DNA of 64,000 bases, taken from NCBI GenBank assembly GCA_021795235.1, contig JAJYPP010000005.1, positions 28,399 through 92,398 on the forward strand. The letters run 5' to 3'. Made by a program: the position numbers and the translations under genes. How positions within the stretch are numbered: position 1 is the first letter of the stretch; every line of letters begins with the position of its first letter. This DNA is from a bacterium (lineage in GTDB: Bacteria > Chloroflexota > Dormibacteria > Aeolococcales > Bog-877). Of the stretch, positions 16,395-25,596 are shown in pieces. The notes below the pieces were generated by a model. It saw nothing but the letters and a program-made list of their open reading frames with translations, ran no database searches and had not been told where the DNA came from.

Positions 16395-18098
16395 TCAGAA
16401 AACATGGCCGGCCTGCATGATGAACTGCTCTGCCAGCGGGCCCAGCGCCAACGCCGGGAAGAAGACCAGAGCGCCCACCACCACCACCGTCCCGGTGAGC
16501 AGGCCCACAAAGAGCGGTGTGTGGGTGGGGAAGGTGCCAGCGGTTACGGGAATGCGCTGCTTCCGGGCCAACGCTCCTGCCATCGCCACCAGTGGGATGT
16601 ACATCGGGTACCTTCCCAGCAGCATCGCCAAGCTCACCGTCCCGGCGTACCAGGGACTGGCCGCGTTGAGACCCCCAAACGCCGAACCGTTGTTGCCCAC
16701 CCCCGAGCTGAAGGCATAGAGGACTTCCGATAGTCCGTGGGGGCCGGGATTGAGTATCCCCGCCCGACCCGCGGTCGTCAGCACCGAGATGGCGGCCAGG
16801 ATCAGGATCGCGAAACTGGGCACGATCATGGCCAGCACCGACATCTTGACCTCGAACGACTCTATCTTCTTACCCAGGAACTCAGGCGTGCGCCCGACCA
16901 TCAGGCCAGCCAGGAAGACGGCCAGCACCGCGTAGGCGATCATCCCAACCATGCCCACACCCCACGAACCGAAGATGACCTCGCCCGTCATCATGTTGAA
17001 CAGGGTCACCATTCCGCCCAGCGGAGTCAGACTATCGTTGGACGCCGCGACTGACCCCCACGACACCGCGGTGGTCGAGTTCTCGAAGAGCGAGGTCGTC
17101 CCGATGCCGAAGCGAGTCTCCTTGCCCACCCAATTGGCGTGGCCCGCAGCTCCCAGGTGGTTGATGATGGGATTGCCCACGGCCTCGGAGTGGTAGAGCA
17201 GGAGTGCGCCGGCCAAGAACATGATCGCCATGACCGCGTAGAAGGCCCAGCTCTGCCGGACGTCCTTGATCATCTTGCCGAACAGATAGATGCAGCCGGC
17301 GGGCACGGCGAAGCCCATTAGAAGCTGGACCACGAGGGCCAGCACGCTCGGGCCCGCATACGGCTGCGCCGCGTTCATGTTGAAGAACCCGCCACCGTTG
17401 TCGCCCAGCTGCATGATGGAGGTCATGGATGCAACCGGGCCCTGAGCGATGACCTGGTGGCCCCCTTGAAGGGTGGTCAAGTGCAGGTAGGCACTGAAGT
17501 TCTGCGGGCTACCCAGCGCCACCAGCACGATCGCCCCCAAGATCGCCAAGGGCACGGCCACCCACAGCAGGGCCCGCACGAAGTCGTGCCAGAAGTTGCC
17601 GAGGGTACCCGTCTGGTGGCGCGCGAAACCACGGGCCACCACCAGGAAGAGGCAGATGCCGGTGACCGGCGACAAGAACTGCTGGACCGTCAGCCACATC
17701 TGGGTGAGGTAGCTCATGGTGGCCTCGCCGCCATAGACCTGCCAGTTGGTGTTCGAGACGAAACTGATGGCAGTGTTCAGGCTCACCCAGAAGGGGACGC
17801 GGGGCTGGTGAGCCGGATTCAAGGGTAGGAATTGCTGCAGGCCAAGGAGCGCAAGCAGCAGGGCGAATCCGACCGCATTGACAATCAGAAGGTCGCGGAG
17901 GTAGGCGGTCCAACGCATCTCTTCGTCGGCCCTAATGCCACAGGCTCTATAGACTGCGCGTTCGACGGGGACCAAGACCGGGTCCAGGAAAGTGTGTCCG
18001 CCCTCAAAGACCCGGTACATGTAGCCCCCCAGGACGCGGGCGAGCACAGCCACGACCGCCAACAGCAAAAAGATCTGGACCACTCCCTGCCAGGTCAC
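16395..18098 (-). CDS. kdpA: KdpA potassium-binding channel subunit
   Basis: 567 residues from GTG 18098 (GGAGG seven bases upstream). Polytopic protein of the SKT superfamily with four filter loops: S-N-T-N-W-Q, G-D-N-G-G-G-F-F-N, the T-T-S-L-F-E-N-S-T-T region, and G-V-G-N-N-G-S-A-F. It binds and conducts potassium in the Kdp pump. First gene of the kdp operon here; the 5' region to ~18230 is its likely promoter. Confidence 0.97.
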   Translation of the reverse strand: MTWQGVVQIFLLLAVVAVLARVLGGYMYRVFEGGHTFLDPVLVPVERAVYRACGIRADEEMRWTAYLRDLLIVNAVGFALLLALLGLQQFLPLNPAHQPRVPFWVSLNTAISFVSNTNWQVYGGEATMSYLTQMWLTVQQFLSPVTGICLFLVVARGFARHQTGTLGNFWHDFVRALLWVAVPLAILGAIVLVALGSPQNFSAYLHLTTLQGGHQVIAQGPVASMTSIMQLGDNGGGFFNMNAAQPYAGPSVLALVVQLLMGFAVPAGCIYLFGKMIKDVRQSWAFYAVMAIMFLAGALLLYHSEAVGNPIINHLGAAGHANWVGKETRFGIGTTSLFENSTTAVSWGSVAASNDSLTPLGGMVTLFNMMTGEVIFGSWGVGMVGMIAYAVLAVFLAGLMVGRTPEFLGKKIESFEVKMSVLAMIVPSFAILILAAISVLTTAGRAGILNPGPHGLSEVLYAFSSGVGNNGSAFGGLNAASPWYAGTVSLAMLLGRYPMYIPLVAMAGALARKQRIPVTAGTFPTHTPLFVGLLTGTVVVVGALVFFPALALGPLAEQFIMQAGHVF

Positions 18099-18210
18099 TT
18101 TGGCCTCCTCTCTGCGGCCGGACGAGCGGCCTTGATTACCTGCCCCCACTGATAGCGCACCGCCCGGCCCAGGGGCAAGGGGCTTGGCGTGGTCTTAACT
18201 GGGCAGAGCC

Positions 18211-18232
18211 AAATCTTTACGAGACTTTGACG
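18211..18232 (-). promoter_or_regulatory. candidate KdpE-type direct repeat upstream of kdpA
   Basis: On the minus strand two near-repeats, CGTCAAAGTCT and CGTAAAGATTT, stand one helical turn apart, 113 bp before the kdpA start, in the only AT-richer patch of the leader. OmpR/PhoB-type regulators such as KdpE bind direct repeats with this 11-bp spacing. Assignment rests on position and spacing only. Confidence 0.3.
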
Positions 18233-18654
18233 AGGGCAACTCGCCGCGTCTTCCGAGCGTCGACGGCTCAGGGTCGGGGCCAGCGGGCAAGACGAACCGC
18301 CCCACGGATGGACCCGAGGCGAGGGCTGGTGGGGGTGCGCCCTCCATCGGCAATGGGCGGCGGTCCCCACGCCCAGCTGCAGCAGCTCCGCTCTGCTTCG
18401 ATGAAGCCGTCGCGACCACCGACTTGGCCCGGCATGGCCATGCGCCGGTAGAGAGCCCCGCGGATCGGTCAAGTTCCAGACGGCAAGATGGCGGGGACCT
18501 CGGGGCGGCTCAGGATCACCAGCGCCGGCGGGACCGCCAAGCCCATGCGCGATACAACCGGCCGTGCCCCTGCCGCCAGCCGACCAGGGCTTCGCGGCCG
18601 CCTGGCCGTCGGAGAACCCATGACGGCGCCATGGACCAGCGCGCTCCCCTGGTC
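18233..18654. other. kdp leader / intergenic region, no gene
   Basis: About 420 bases between the candidate regulatory site and acetoacetyl-CoA synthetase. GC-rich with inverted repeats but no supported gene. A c-di-AMP riboswitch was looked for and not convincingly found. Confidence 0.5.
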
Positions 18655-20676
18655 TCACCTCGGCACGGAGGCTAGGCGCGGGTCATCCCGGCCGGGAGCA
18701 GTCATTTCCCGGGCCAGCTTCACGAAGGGCTCCAGAGCCATGGGATTCTGCACAGCCTCCAGACTCACGGTATGCTCCGGGGCCTCGCCTTGGAGGATGC
18801 GCTTCACGGGAATCTCCAGCTTCTTTCCACTCAGAGTCTTGGGAATCTCGGCCACCGCCACGATCAGGTCAGGCACATGCCGGGGTGACACCTGCTCCCG
18901 GACCCGGCGCCGGATCGCGGCCTCCAGGACCTTGTCCAGCTCGCGTCCGGGAGCCACCACGACGAACAGGGGCATGAAAGTGTCCCCGTCGGAACGAGGA
19001 AGGTCGACGACCAGGGAGTCCAGCACCTCCGACATCTCCTCCACCGCCCGATAGATCTCCGCCGTGCCCATGCGCACCCCGTGCCGATTGATGGTCGAGT
19101 CGGACCGGCCGTAGATGACGGCGCCCCCATCGGGTCGGATCTTGATCCAGTCGCCATGGCGCCACACCCCGGGAAAAGTGCCGAAGTAGCTGGCGCGATA
19201 CCTGGAGCCGTCGCCGTCGCCCCAGAACCCGATTGGCATCGATGGCATGGGTTTGGTTATCACGAGCTCCCCGACCTCGTCCACCACGGGTTGGCCAGCG
19301 GCGTCGAAAGCCTCCACGCGAGCTCCCAGAGCACGGCACTGGATGACCCCTGCCCGCACCGGTAGCCACGGGCTCCCCAGCAGGAAGGCCGTGCAGAGGT
19401 CAGTGCCCCCACTGAGCGAGGAGAGCCAAACCCCCGGCTTCACGCGGTCGTAGACCCAGCGAAAGCCTTCCGGCGACAGCGGAGAGCCGGTGGACCCCAC
19501 GAACCGCAGCGTGGAGAGGTCCATGGAAGTGGCCGGGTGCAGGTCAGACTTCATGGACGCCGCGATGTGGCCAGCTGAGGTTCCGAAGTGGGTGATCCGC
19601 TCCGCCTCGATCAGACTCCATAACCGATCCGGGCTGGGCCAGGCTGGGCTGCCGTCGTAGAGGATCACGCTGGCGCCGAGAAGGAGGCCGCTCACCAGGT
19701 AGTTCCACATCATCCATCCGGTGGTGGTGAACCAAAAGAAGCGGCTGGACGGTCCTATGTCGGCGTGGAGGCCGAGGGCCTTGAGATGTTCCAACAGGAT
19801 GCCGCCCTGGCTGTGGACGATGGGCTTGGGTAGCCCCGTGGTGCCCGAGGAGTACACAATCCACAGCGGGTGGGCGAACGGGAGGGGCTCAAACTCCAGT
19901 TGGCCTGGACTCGCCATCACCTGATTCCAGGTTTGGGCCCCCCGGCTGGGCGTCTGGTCGCCGTAGAGGTACGCGACCTCCACCACTCGGCGCAGAGATG
20001 GCAACCCGGCTCGAAGCCGTGCCACCACCTCGCGGCGGTCAAAGGTCTTGCCCGCGTACACGTAGCCGTCCGCGGCGACGAGCACGGCCGGAGCGATCTG
20101 CTGAAATCGGTCCAACACCGCTCTCTCCCCGAAGTCCGGGGAGCAGCTCGACCAGATCGCCCCTACTGCGGCGCTACCGAGGAGGCCCACGACCGCCTCG
20201 TGAGCATTGGGCAGATAGGCCGCCACTCGCTCGCCCGGCCCCACCCCGGATGCCCTCAGGTAAGCGGCGAAGGCGGCCACCTCAGCTCTCAGCTGCTCCC
20301 CGCTCAGCCTACGGGTCAGGCCGTCCTCACGCACACAGACCAAGACCTCTTGATCGTCGCGGATACCTTCAAGAGCCCGCTTGGCATAGTTGACCACGGC
20401 TCCCGAGAACCATTCGGCTCCGGGCATCGTGTCCTCCCCGAGAATGGACTTGGTCCCCACCGGTGAGAACGCATCGAAGAACCTCCGAAGGCTGGACCAG
20501 AATTGCTCCAACTCAGTGGTTGACCACTCCCAGAGGGTCTCGTACTCGGGCAGCTGCACTCCATGCCAGGTCTGGACCTGATCACGGAACCGGGACATCG
20601 TCGAGGCCGAGATCAGTTCGGGGCCCGGCTGCCAGAGAAGCTCTCCCTCAGAGGCGCCGCGGACGGTAGGGATCAT
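18655..20676 (-). CDS. acetoacetyl-CoA synthetase
   Basis: 673 residues from ATG 20676 (frame open 19 codons further). ANL-superfamily AMP-forming ligase: N-terminal W-Q-P-G-P-E and W-E-W-S...F-W-S-S-L-R-R-F segment and M-P-G-A-E-W-F characteristic of acetoacetate-CoA ligases, P-loop Y-S-S-G-T-T-G-L-P-K, Y-G-R-S-D-S-T-I-N-R-H-G-V-R-M-G, and the catalytic Lys in T-L-S-G-K-K. It activates acetoacetate to acetoacetyl-CoA with ATP, feeding ketone-body or polyhydroxyalkanoate metabolism. It stands alone here and is probably transcribed separately from kdp. Confidence 0.92.
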   Translation of the reverse strand: MIPTVRGASEGELLWQPGPELISASTMSRFRDQVQTWHGVQLPEYETLWEWSTTELEQFWSSLRRFFDAFSPVGTKSILGEDTMPGAEWFSGAVVNYAKRALEGIRDDQEVLVCVREDGLTRRLSGEQLRAEVAAFAAYLRASGVGPGERVAAYLPNAHEAVVGLLGSAAVGAIWSSCSPDFGERAVLDRFQQIAPAVLVAADGYVYAGKTFDRREVVARLRAGLPSLRRVVEVAYLYGDQTPSRGAQTWNQVMASPGQLEFEPLPFAHPLWIVYSSGTTGLPKPIVHSQGGILLEHLKALGLHADIGPSSRFFWFTTTGWMMWNYLVSGLLLGASVILYDGSPAWPSPDRLWSLIEAERITHFGTSAGHIAASMKSDLHPATSMDLSTLRFVGSTGSPLSPEGFRWVYDRVKPGVWLSSLSGGTDLCTAFLLGSPWLPVRAGVIQCRALGARVEAFDAAGQPVVDEVGELVITKPMPSMPIGFWGDGDGSRYRASYFGTFPGVWRHGDWIKIRPDGGAVIYGRSDSTINRHGVRMGTAEIYRAVEEMSEVLDSLVVDLPRSDGDTFMPLFVVVAPGRELDKVLEAAIRRRVREQVSPRHVPDLIVAVAEIPKTLSGKKLEIPVKRILQGEAPEHTVSLEAVQNPMALEPFVKLAREMTAPGRDDPRLASVPR

Positions 20677-20733
20677 GGGCACAGCCGATGATAGAGAGGT
20701 GGCAGGCGCCCCGGAGCAACTGACCTGCCACAA

Positions 20734-21149
20734 CTCCCGGCCCCGTCAGAGCCAGGCCAACTCGGAGGCCCGCGGTCAGCACTCGCATTCAGACCAGCCG
20801 TCTCCCCGCCCTCGGCTCGGACCTCGCAGGCCGCGACCAGTGCCACCCCACCCCACCCCACCAGGCCCAAAGCCGTGACCTGCAACGGGCCATCGCTCCC
20901 GGCCGGCCCGAATTTGGGGAGCATGGCCGCGAAGAAGGACGGCCGTCTGGGAGTGGTCAAATTTGCTGGCTAGGCCCAGCCTGTCACGCATATTCGGAAA
21001 GCGGCTGTCGCTCCTTCAAGTTCATCACCGCTAGCCACAGCACGTCCTACGAGCAACTGTTCCCCACCACTGACAGCCCGCATGAGCCCAGGCAGCGCAA
21101 AGTGGGCGCCAGGGATGAGAGAGGTCAGGACCTCTCCCACCCCAGAGGG
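20734..21149. other. intergenic, contains one copy of a dispersed repeat
   Basis: No supported gene. 21015-21066 resembles 22226-22278 (shared tract GCACGTC.TA.GAGCAACTGT) and more weakly the ACTTATG-containing repeats at 12.6, 13.3 and 30.6 kb. Confidence 0.4.
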
Positions 21150-21539
21150 TCAACCTACCAGTGAGGCGACCTTCTTGGCGAGCTTCTCCTCGATTTCAAC
21201 ATTCCACGCCATCTCCGCCACGTCCACAACCAGAAACAGCTCGGAGATGAGCAGCGTCTCCACGGCGGCGATCCCGAGGCGCTCCAGCCACTTGCCGACG
21301 CCGGTCCGCACTGTGAAGTCATCCGGGTCACCCGAGATGAGGATGGTGAGCGCTCGGTCGGCATCGATGAGCCCCGCCAGGAAACCGCCCTTCTTCGCCT
21401 GCAGAACGTACCCGTGAGTGCCCCCGGGCGAGGTCTGTACCGTGAACCCCTCGGACTTGAGGTAGCTCTCGATCTGGCCCTGGAGTTGACCCAGGTCTGT
21501 GTGCTTGCCTTGGAACTGCTGAACTTTCTCTCCGATCAT
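21150..21539 (-). CDS. conserved-looking hypothetical protein, 129 residues
   Basis: ATG at 21539 with AGGAGG six bases upstream. An N-terminal amphipathic region (K-V-Q-Q-F...L-E-S-Y-L-K-S-E-G-F) leads to an alpha/beta segment (G-Y-V-L-Q-A-K-K-G-G...L-T-I-L-I-S-G-D-P-D-D-F-T-V-R-T-G-V-G-K-W-L-E-R) and a hydrophobic helix near 90-110 (A-V-E-T-L-L-I-S-E-L-F-L-V-V-D-V). Composition and ribosome site support a real gene. I do not recognise the family; the helix suggests membrane association. Confidence 0.7.
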   Translation of the reverse strand: MIGEKVQQFQGKHTDLGQLQGQIESYLKSEGFTVQTSPGGTHGYVLQAKKGGFLAGLIDADRALTILISGDPDDFTVRTGVGKWLERLGIAAVETLLISELFLVVDVAEMAWNVEIEEKLAKKVASLVG

Positions 21540-21590
21540 CTCGCCTCCTGGCTTCCGAATGGGCGGCCCGGACCCACGGGCCGGCGCCAT

Positions 21591-22436
21591 TCACCGTGCC
21601 TACTGCGGCCCGGACCATTCACTCCGAGTGTAGGCAGCGCCTCCGCTGGGTGCACCGAAGAGATGATTGCCCGGCAGGTGCTGTTGAGATCCGGCAGCTG
21701 AGCTGCGCGGCTCCGACGGCACTCACCACCCCCTTTCCTTCTCGGAAAGGGCTGCGAGCGGACGCTCCGGTCGGTAATCGATATGTAACCGTTGCCGCGG
21801 AGTGAACCCCATTAGCCGGAACTTTGGCGAGCAGGGCGAGTTCCATTGAACTTGAGTGCCATCGCCTTTTTCTGACTACAGGTCCCTTGGACTCACTCCA
21901 CAATGCGGCGAGAGGACCCGTTGATACAAGGCAGTTCTGCCTACAGCCTGCTGGCTTACCGAAGTCGGCTCGAAGTCAACGGCTGCCCAAAGTTCCGATT
22001 TGCGCGCTCCTGTGGCACCCCTTCTCGGGGTTCCCTCACGGGTCTTGGCCTCATCGGGTGCCGCCCGAGCCGTTGGCTCTGGTCTTACGCTCCCTGCCAC
22101 GGCGCCGGATGATCCAGCGGCCTGGCCGTCGCTGCCAATGGCGGGCGGGGCCGCGGCGTCAGCTACACCGCTTTGGCTGGCTATGTCCGGCCGATCACCG
22201 AGATTTTGGGCAGTGGCCACCGCCCCTGAAGCTCATCAGCACCAATCTATGGCACGTCGTATGAGCAACTGTGCCCCCCCCCCCGCCGGCGGGCTTGTCA
22301 CGAGAATGGGTCCCTGCCTTCAAGCCCACAGCTTCGGAGTCAGAAACCCCGGGGTGGGTCCGATCTGGCCTCCTTCGACCGCCGCCACGAGCAGATCCGT
22401 CCTGGTCCGGGCCAACCGACCTCAGCGCGGTTGTCC
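21591..22436. other. intergenic, no supported gene
   Basis: About 850 bases. Contains a second dispersed-repeat copy (22226-22278) directly followed by a run of 11 C at 22274-22284. No frame shows family features. Confidence 0.45.
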
Positions 22437-23498
22437 TCACCGACCTTGGCGGTTGTTCTTGGTCAGACCCTTCCACCGCTCTCGCTCCTGGTGTTGAAGG
22501 GAGAGGTCGCCCTGACGGGCGGCCACTGAGAGCTGTTCACGCCCCAACTTCCGCCAGCTCTCAAGCCGGTCCGATGACATGCTCCCCGCTCGGACCGCTG
22601 CGGTGACGGCACAGCCCGGCTCCCGATCATGAGCACAGTCGCGAAACCGACATGCCGTCGCCAACAGCTCCAGGTCCGGGAATGTCCTCTCCAGGCCCTC
22701 CGCCGAGCCCCACAGCCCCAGGCCGCGCATACCCGGGGTGTCCAGGAGTATCCCGCGGCCGGGCACAATCAGCAGTTCCCGGTGGGTCGTGGTATGCCGG
22801 CCCTTGCCATCGGCCCTGACCCCGGCAGTGGCCATGGCCTCCGACCCGATGATCTTGTTGACCAGGGTCGACTTTCCAGCGCCGGAGGGGCCCACCAAAG
22901 CCAGGGTGCGACCTCTCCTCAGCCATAGGTCGGTCAGCTCTGTGACACCGGCCCCGGTCACCGTGCTGACGGCCAGCACCGGAGCAGCGCCAGCGGCCTC
23001 GGTGGCGCGTCCGACGAATTCCGTGGTTTCCTCCCGACTCCGGCAGTCCGCCTTGGTGAGCACCACGACCGGCTGGGCCCCGCTGTTCCAGGCCAACGTC
23101 AGATAGCGCTCGAGGGAGTGAATGTTGAGCTCGCGATCCAGCGCCTGGGCGAGCAGTACGACATCGACATTGGTCGCGACCACCTGCTCCTGGGCTCGCT
23201 CCCCCGACGCAAGGCGGCTGAACGACGACCGCCGGGTGAGGACGCTACGAACCTGCCAGGGGTCCGCAGTCAGCGTACCGGGCGCTGCGACCACCCAATC
23301 TCCCGTGGCCACCCCATGACTTCCGTACCTAACCCGCCGTGGGTGTGGGCCTAGCACGGTGCAGACGGCCCGGTCAACTCGGGAAACCCGCCCCATCTCA
23401 CCCTGCGGCACTGCCAGCTCGGCTAGCTCGGCGGCACGCGCGGCGTCCCAGCCCAGGTCGGCCAAGACGGTGAAGTCGTCCTGTGAATTAGCGGTCAA
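22437..23498 (-). CDS. rsgA: ribosome small-subunit-dependent GTPase RsgA
   Basis: 353 residues from a TTG (GGAGG six bases upstream). OB-fold N-terminus, then a circularly permuted G domain: T-K-A-D (G4) precedes G-P-S-G-A-G-K-S-T (G1), then the switch region G-R-H-T-T-T-H and D-T-P-G-M-R (G3), then a C-terminal zinc site with C-R-F-R-D-C-A-H and E-P-G-C. RsgA checks 30S maturation and is GTPase-activated by the small subunit. It stands alone; the IS605-type remnant lies upstream. Confidence 0.95.
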   Translation of the reverse strand: MTANSQDDFTVLADLGWDAARAAELAELAVPQGEMGRVSRVDRAVCTVLGPHPRRVRYGSHGVATGDWVVAAPGTLTADPWQVRSVLTRRSSFSRLASGERAQEQVVATNVDVVLLAQALDRELNIHSLERYLTLAWNSGAQPVVVLTKADCRSREETTEFVGRATEAAGAAPVLAVSTVTGAGVTELTDLWLRRGRTLALVGPSGAGKSTLVNKIIGSEAMATAGVRADGKGRHTTTHRELLIVPGRGILLDTPGMRGLGLWGSAEGLERTFPDLELLATACRFRDCAHDREPGCAVTAAVRAGSMSSDRLESWRKLGREQLSVAARQGDLSLQHQERERWKGLTKNNRQGR

Positions 23499-23780
23499 GC
23501 GAGACCTCCAACTGGGAGGCGCCCGCCCGTGGCGATCAGCTCAAGAGAGCCGCTTGAGGGACGAGCGGCCTAATACTTGCAATTTCCGGGAGGAACAATG
23601 CATAGCGACGGGTCGTGAGTCATCGGCTGCACCTCCCTGGAACGACCACCGTCCACCGAATGAGCGACACTCTACATGGCTGGCCCGTCCGAGCGCCACC
23701 GTTCTCCTGCCTGCGTGGCTCACGACCACGGCTCGACCAGGCGCTTGGCGAGCCGCTAGGGCTCCGAGATCGAGCCAGAT

Positions 23781-24088
23781 TGACTCCTCCCCACGGATAG
23801 ATCGGGGGGATTCCCGTCTCGCCTCGGTTGTCTCATGGGCGGCTTTCCCAGCCGTCGCCGCAGACCGTGGTTGTACCGGGTTCGAGCCGACCCACTCCGT
23901 CCGGGAGCCCCGCTTGCGGTGCCGCCGCATAGCAGCTGACCCGTGGGTTGCATGCCGCTCGATGCCGACCCACCCCGAAGTTGTGGGGCTGGCGCCATGC
24001 TGCGCATCGAGCTTTCATCGTCCCACTCCGTGACTCGCTCGACCCCACGCCAGAAGCGGGGGCTTGCACTCGTCACATGGTCAAGTTC
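23781..24088 (-). mobile_element. IS605-type 3' end, omega-RNA-like, copy A, no tnpB
   Basis: About 300 bp similar along its length to 62744-63055. On the minus strand it ends with an inverted CCCCC..GGGG hairpin followed by GGGGAGGAGTCAA, the form seen at the right end of IS200/IS605-family elements, where the tnpB 3' end overlaps the omega (re)RNA scaffold and flanking DNA supplies the guide. The flank here (read leftwards from 23780) would be the guide. Internal frames preserve a tnpB C-terminal-like tail only. It abuts and slightly overlaps the 3' end of the RibD-like gene. Confidence 0.55.
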
Positions 24089-24921
24089 GCAGGCGAGCGC
24101 TGCTGAGCGGGGCGCTGGAGCTGATAGCGCAGGAAGAGGTGATCACCCGCCCGCCGGACCGCCAGCATCCGGGCCCGGGCCGCGCCGCTGCCCAGGAGGT
24201 CCACGCCCGGTGCAAACCCTCCCCTTCCCCCATCGGCGGGCTCTCCGGCCACAGTCGGCGCCAAAGTCAGGAACAGCTCATCCAAGAGGTCCAACTCGAT
24301 CAATTGGCCCGTGGAACGCGGGCCCGCCTCAGAGAGCACGGTAAGAAGCCGTCTAGACTTCAGCTCGGCCAGCAACCACCGCCAATCGAGCTGAGATCCC
24401 GGGTAGGTGAGAAACGAGGTCGCCCCATGGAGCCGACCTCGCAGGTCGCCCGCCCTGGCCTCCGGGGCCACCACCAGTGGGCCGGACCGCAGCGCGGGAT
24501 GAGATGGGTCCAGGTCGCCAGACCGGGTCACCACCACCAGCTGAGGCACGGCTACCCGACCGAGGCTCTGCCGCAATGACGAGAACTCACTGGCTAGCTT
24601 CGGATAGGCTCTCTCCGCCGTCCACAGGGAGCCGGGACTGTCTCGCAGGGTTCCGGCTCCGATCACGACTGCGTCGGCACAGGCTCGGAGCAGTGCCATC
24701 GAGAAGCGGTCAGCCGAGCTGTGGGCCGAGAGTGTCGACCCCACATGCGCCCGGCCGGGTACCGTGACCACTCCATCGAGACTCGCCACCAGATTGGCGT
24801 ACAGCACGGGCTCCTGGAACCCCAGCCCGCCGCCGTACATGGACCTCAACCCTGGGGGCAGCGGGTATTCCGGCAGCCCCTCCTGCTGGAACAACATCTC
24901 CAGCAAGCTACGCCCACCCAT
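24073..24921 (-). CDS. RibD C-terminal / DHFR-like pyrimidine or pteridine reductase
   Basis: 282 residues. RibD_C fold motifs: Y-A-N-L-V-A-S-L-D-G-V-V, V-I-G-A-G-T-L-R-D, V-V-V-T-R-S-G-D, L-S-E-A-G-P-R-S-T-G-Q-L-I, and D-E-L-F-L-T-L-A-P. These proteins use NADPH to reduce a pyrimidine or pterin-like substrate. It overlaps the upstream SDR frame by 14 bp and follows folE, so a role in pterin reduction is likely. The last ~10 residues run into the IS605-type remnant, so the original C-terminus may have been altered. Confidence 0.8.
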   Translation of the reverse strand: MGGRSLLEMLFQQEGLPEYPLPPGLRSMYGGGLGFQEPVLYANLVASLDGVVTVPGRAHVGSTLSAHSSADRFSMALLRACADAVVIGAGTLRDSPGSLWTAERAYPKLASEFSSLRQSLGRVAVPQLVVVTRSGDLDPSHPALRSGPLVVAPEARAGDLRGRLHGATSFLTYPGSQLDWRWLLAELKSRRLLTVLSEAGPRSTGQLIELDLLDELFLTLAPTVAGEPADGGRGGFAPGVDLLGSGAARARMLAVRRAGDHLFLRYQLQRPAQQRSPANLTM

Positions 24922-25596
24922 AGACGGGGGCCGCGGCTCCGCTGATCGGCCAGCCGTCCGCGCTGTCCAGGACTGCGATCACCTTGGCGATGCCATCGGG
25001 CGGGACCGTTCTCGGCGGAGACTTCCCAGTGCCGACCCGGTTTGGCCGGATATCGAGGACCGCCGGCAGGACAGCATTGACGCGCACCCTGTGCGGTGCC
25101 AGCTCCCCAGCCAAGACCTCGGTGAGTCGGACCGCAGCGGCCTTGGAAACGGTGTGGGCCGCACTGCCGGCCCCGCCATTGAGAGCCGCGCTAGATGCAC
25201 CGTTGACGAGGGCACCATCCTGTCGGCGGCTGAGCCGGGACACCGCCTCGTGGCGGGACCACCAGACGGAGTCCAGTTTGGTCGCAAAGCTCTGGGGGTA
25301 AGCCTGCGCCAGCGTGGTAGCCATGGTCCCGGCTTGGAACCCGCACACCACATCCACCAGCGCGGCAACCTCGCCGACGCGGTCGAAGGCCTCCCGGACC
25401 CCGGCCCCGGAGCTGGGGTCGGTGAGATCGCCGCCCAGCAGACCAACCGAACGGCCGGCCCGCACCTCGCGATCCGCTCCGGTCTCGTGCCCCGGCCTGC
25501 CGATTGCCCCACCTTCTGACTGTCCAGGAGCAGGGCCGTCACCACGGCGCGGCCCAAGGCGCCACCGGTCCAGCCCACCACCACGGTCCCCTTCAC
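24908..25596 (-). pseudogene. short-chain dehydrogenase, frameshifted
   Basis: Two frames together make one SDR. From GTG 25596 (overlapping the folE stop in GTGA) the Rossmann start T-V-V-V-G-W-T-G-G-A-L-G-R-A-V runs to about 25510; the rest (G-D-L-T-D, V-D-V-V-C-G-F, N-G-A-S-S-A, V-R-V-N-A-V-L-P) continues in another frame to 24908. The shift lies at about 25470-25515. The active-site Tyr of Y-x-x-x-K is His here (A-H-T-V-S-K). Gene order folE-SDR-reductase suggests a pteridine reductase such as FolM or sepiapterin-type. It is a real pseudogene or a sequencing indel. Confidence 0.75.

Noticed and set aside
18160..18480. c-di-AMP (ydaO-type) riboswitch in the kdpA leader
   Set aside because: Only one short tract resembles the conserved 3' core; the GGGGTGAATCC and GGGGAACCC-like elements are missing. 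A covariance-model search (RF00379) with a significant hit would reverse this.
22274..22284. Run of 11 C as a phase-variation tract
   Set aside because: No gene or promoter is supported at the tract, so slippage would have no visible target.
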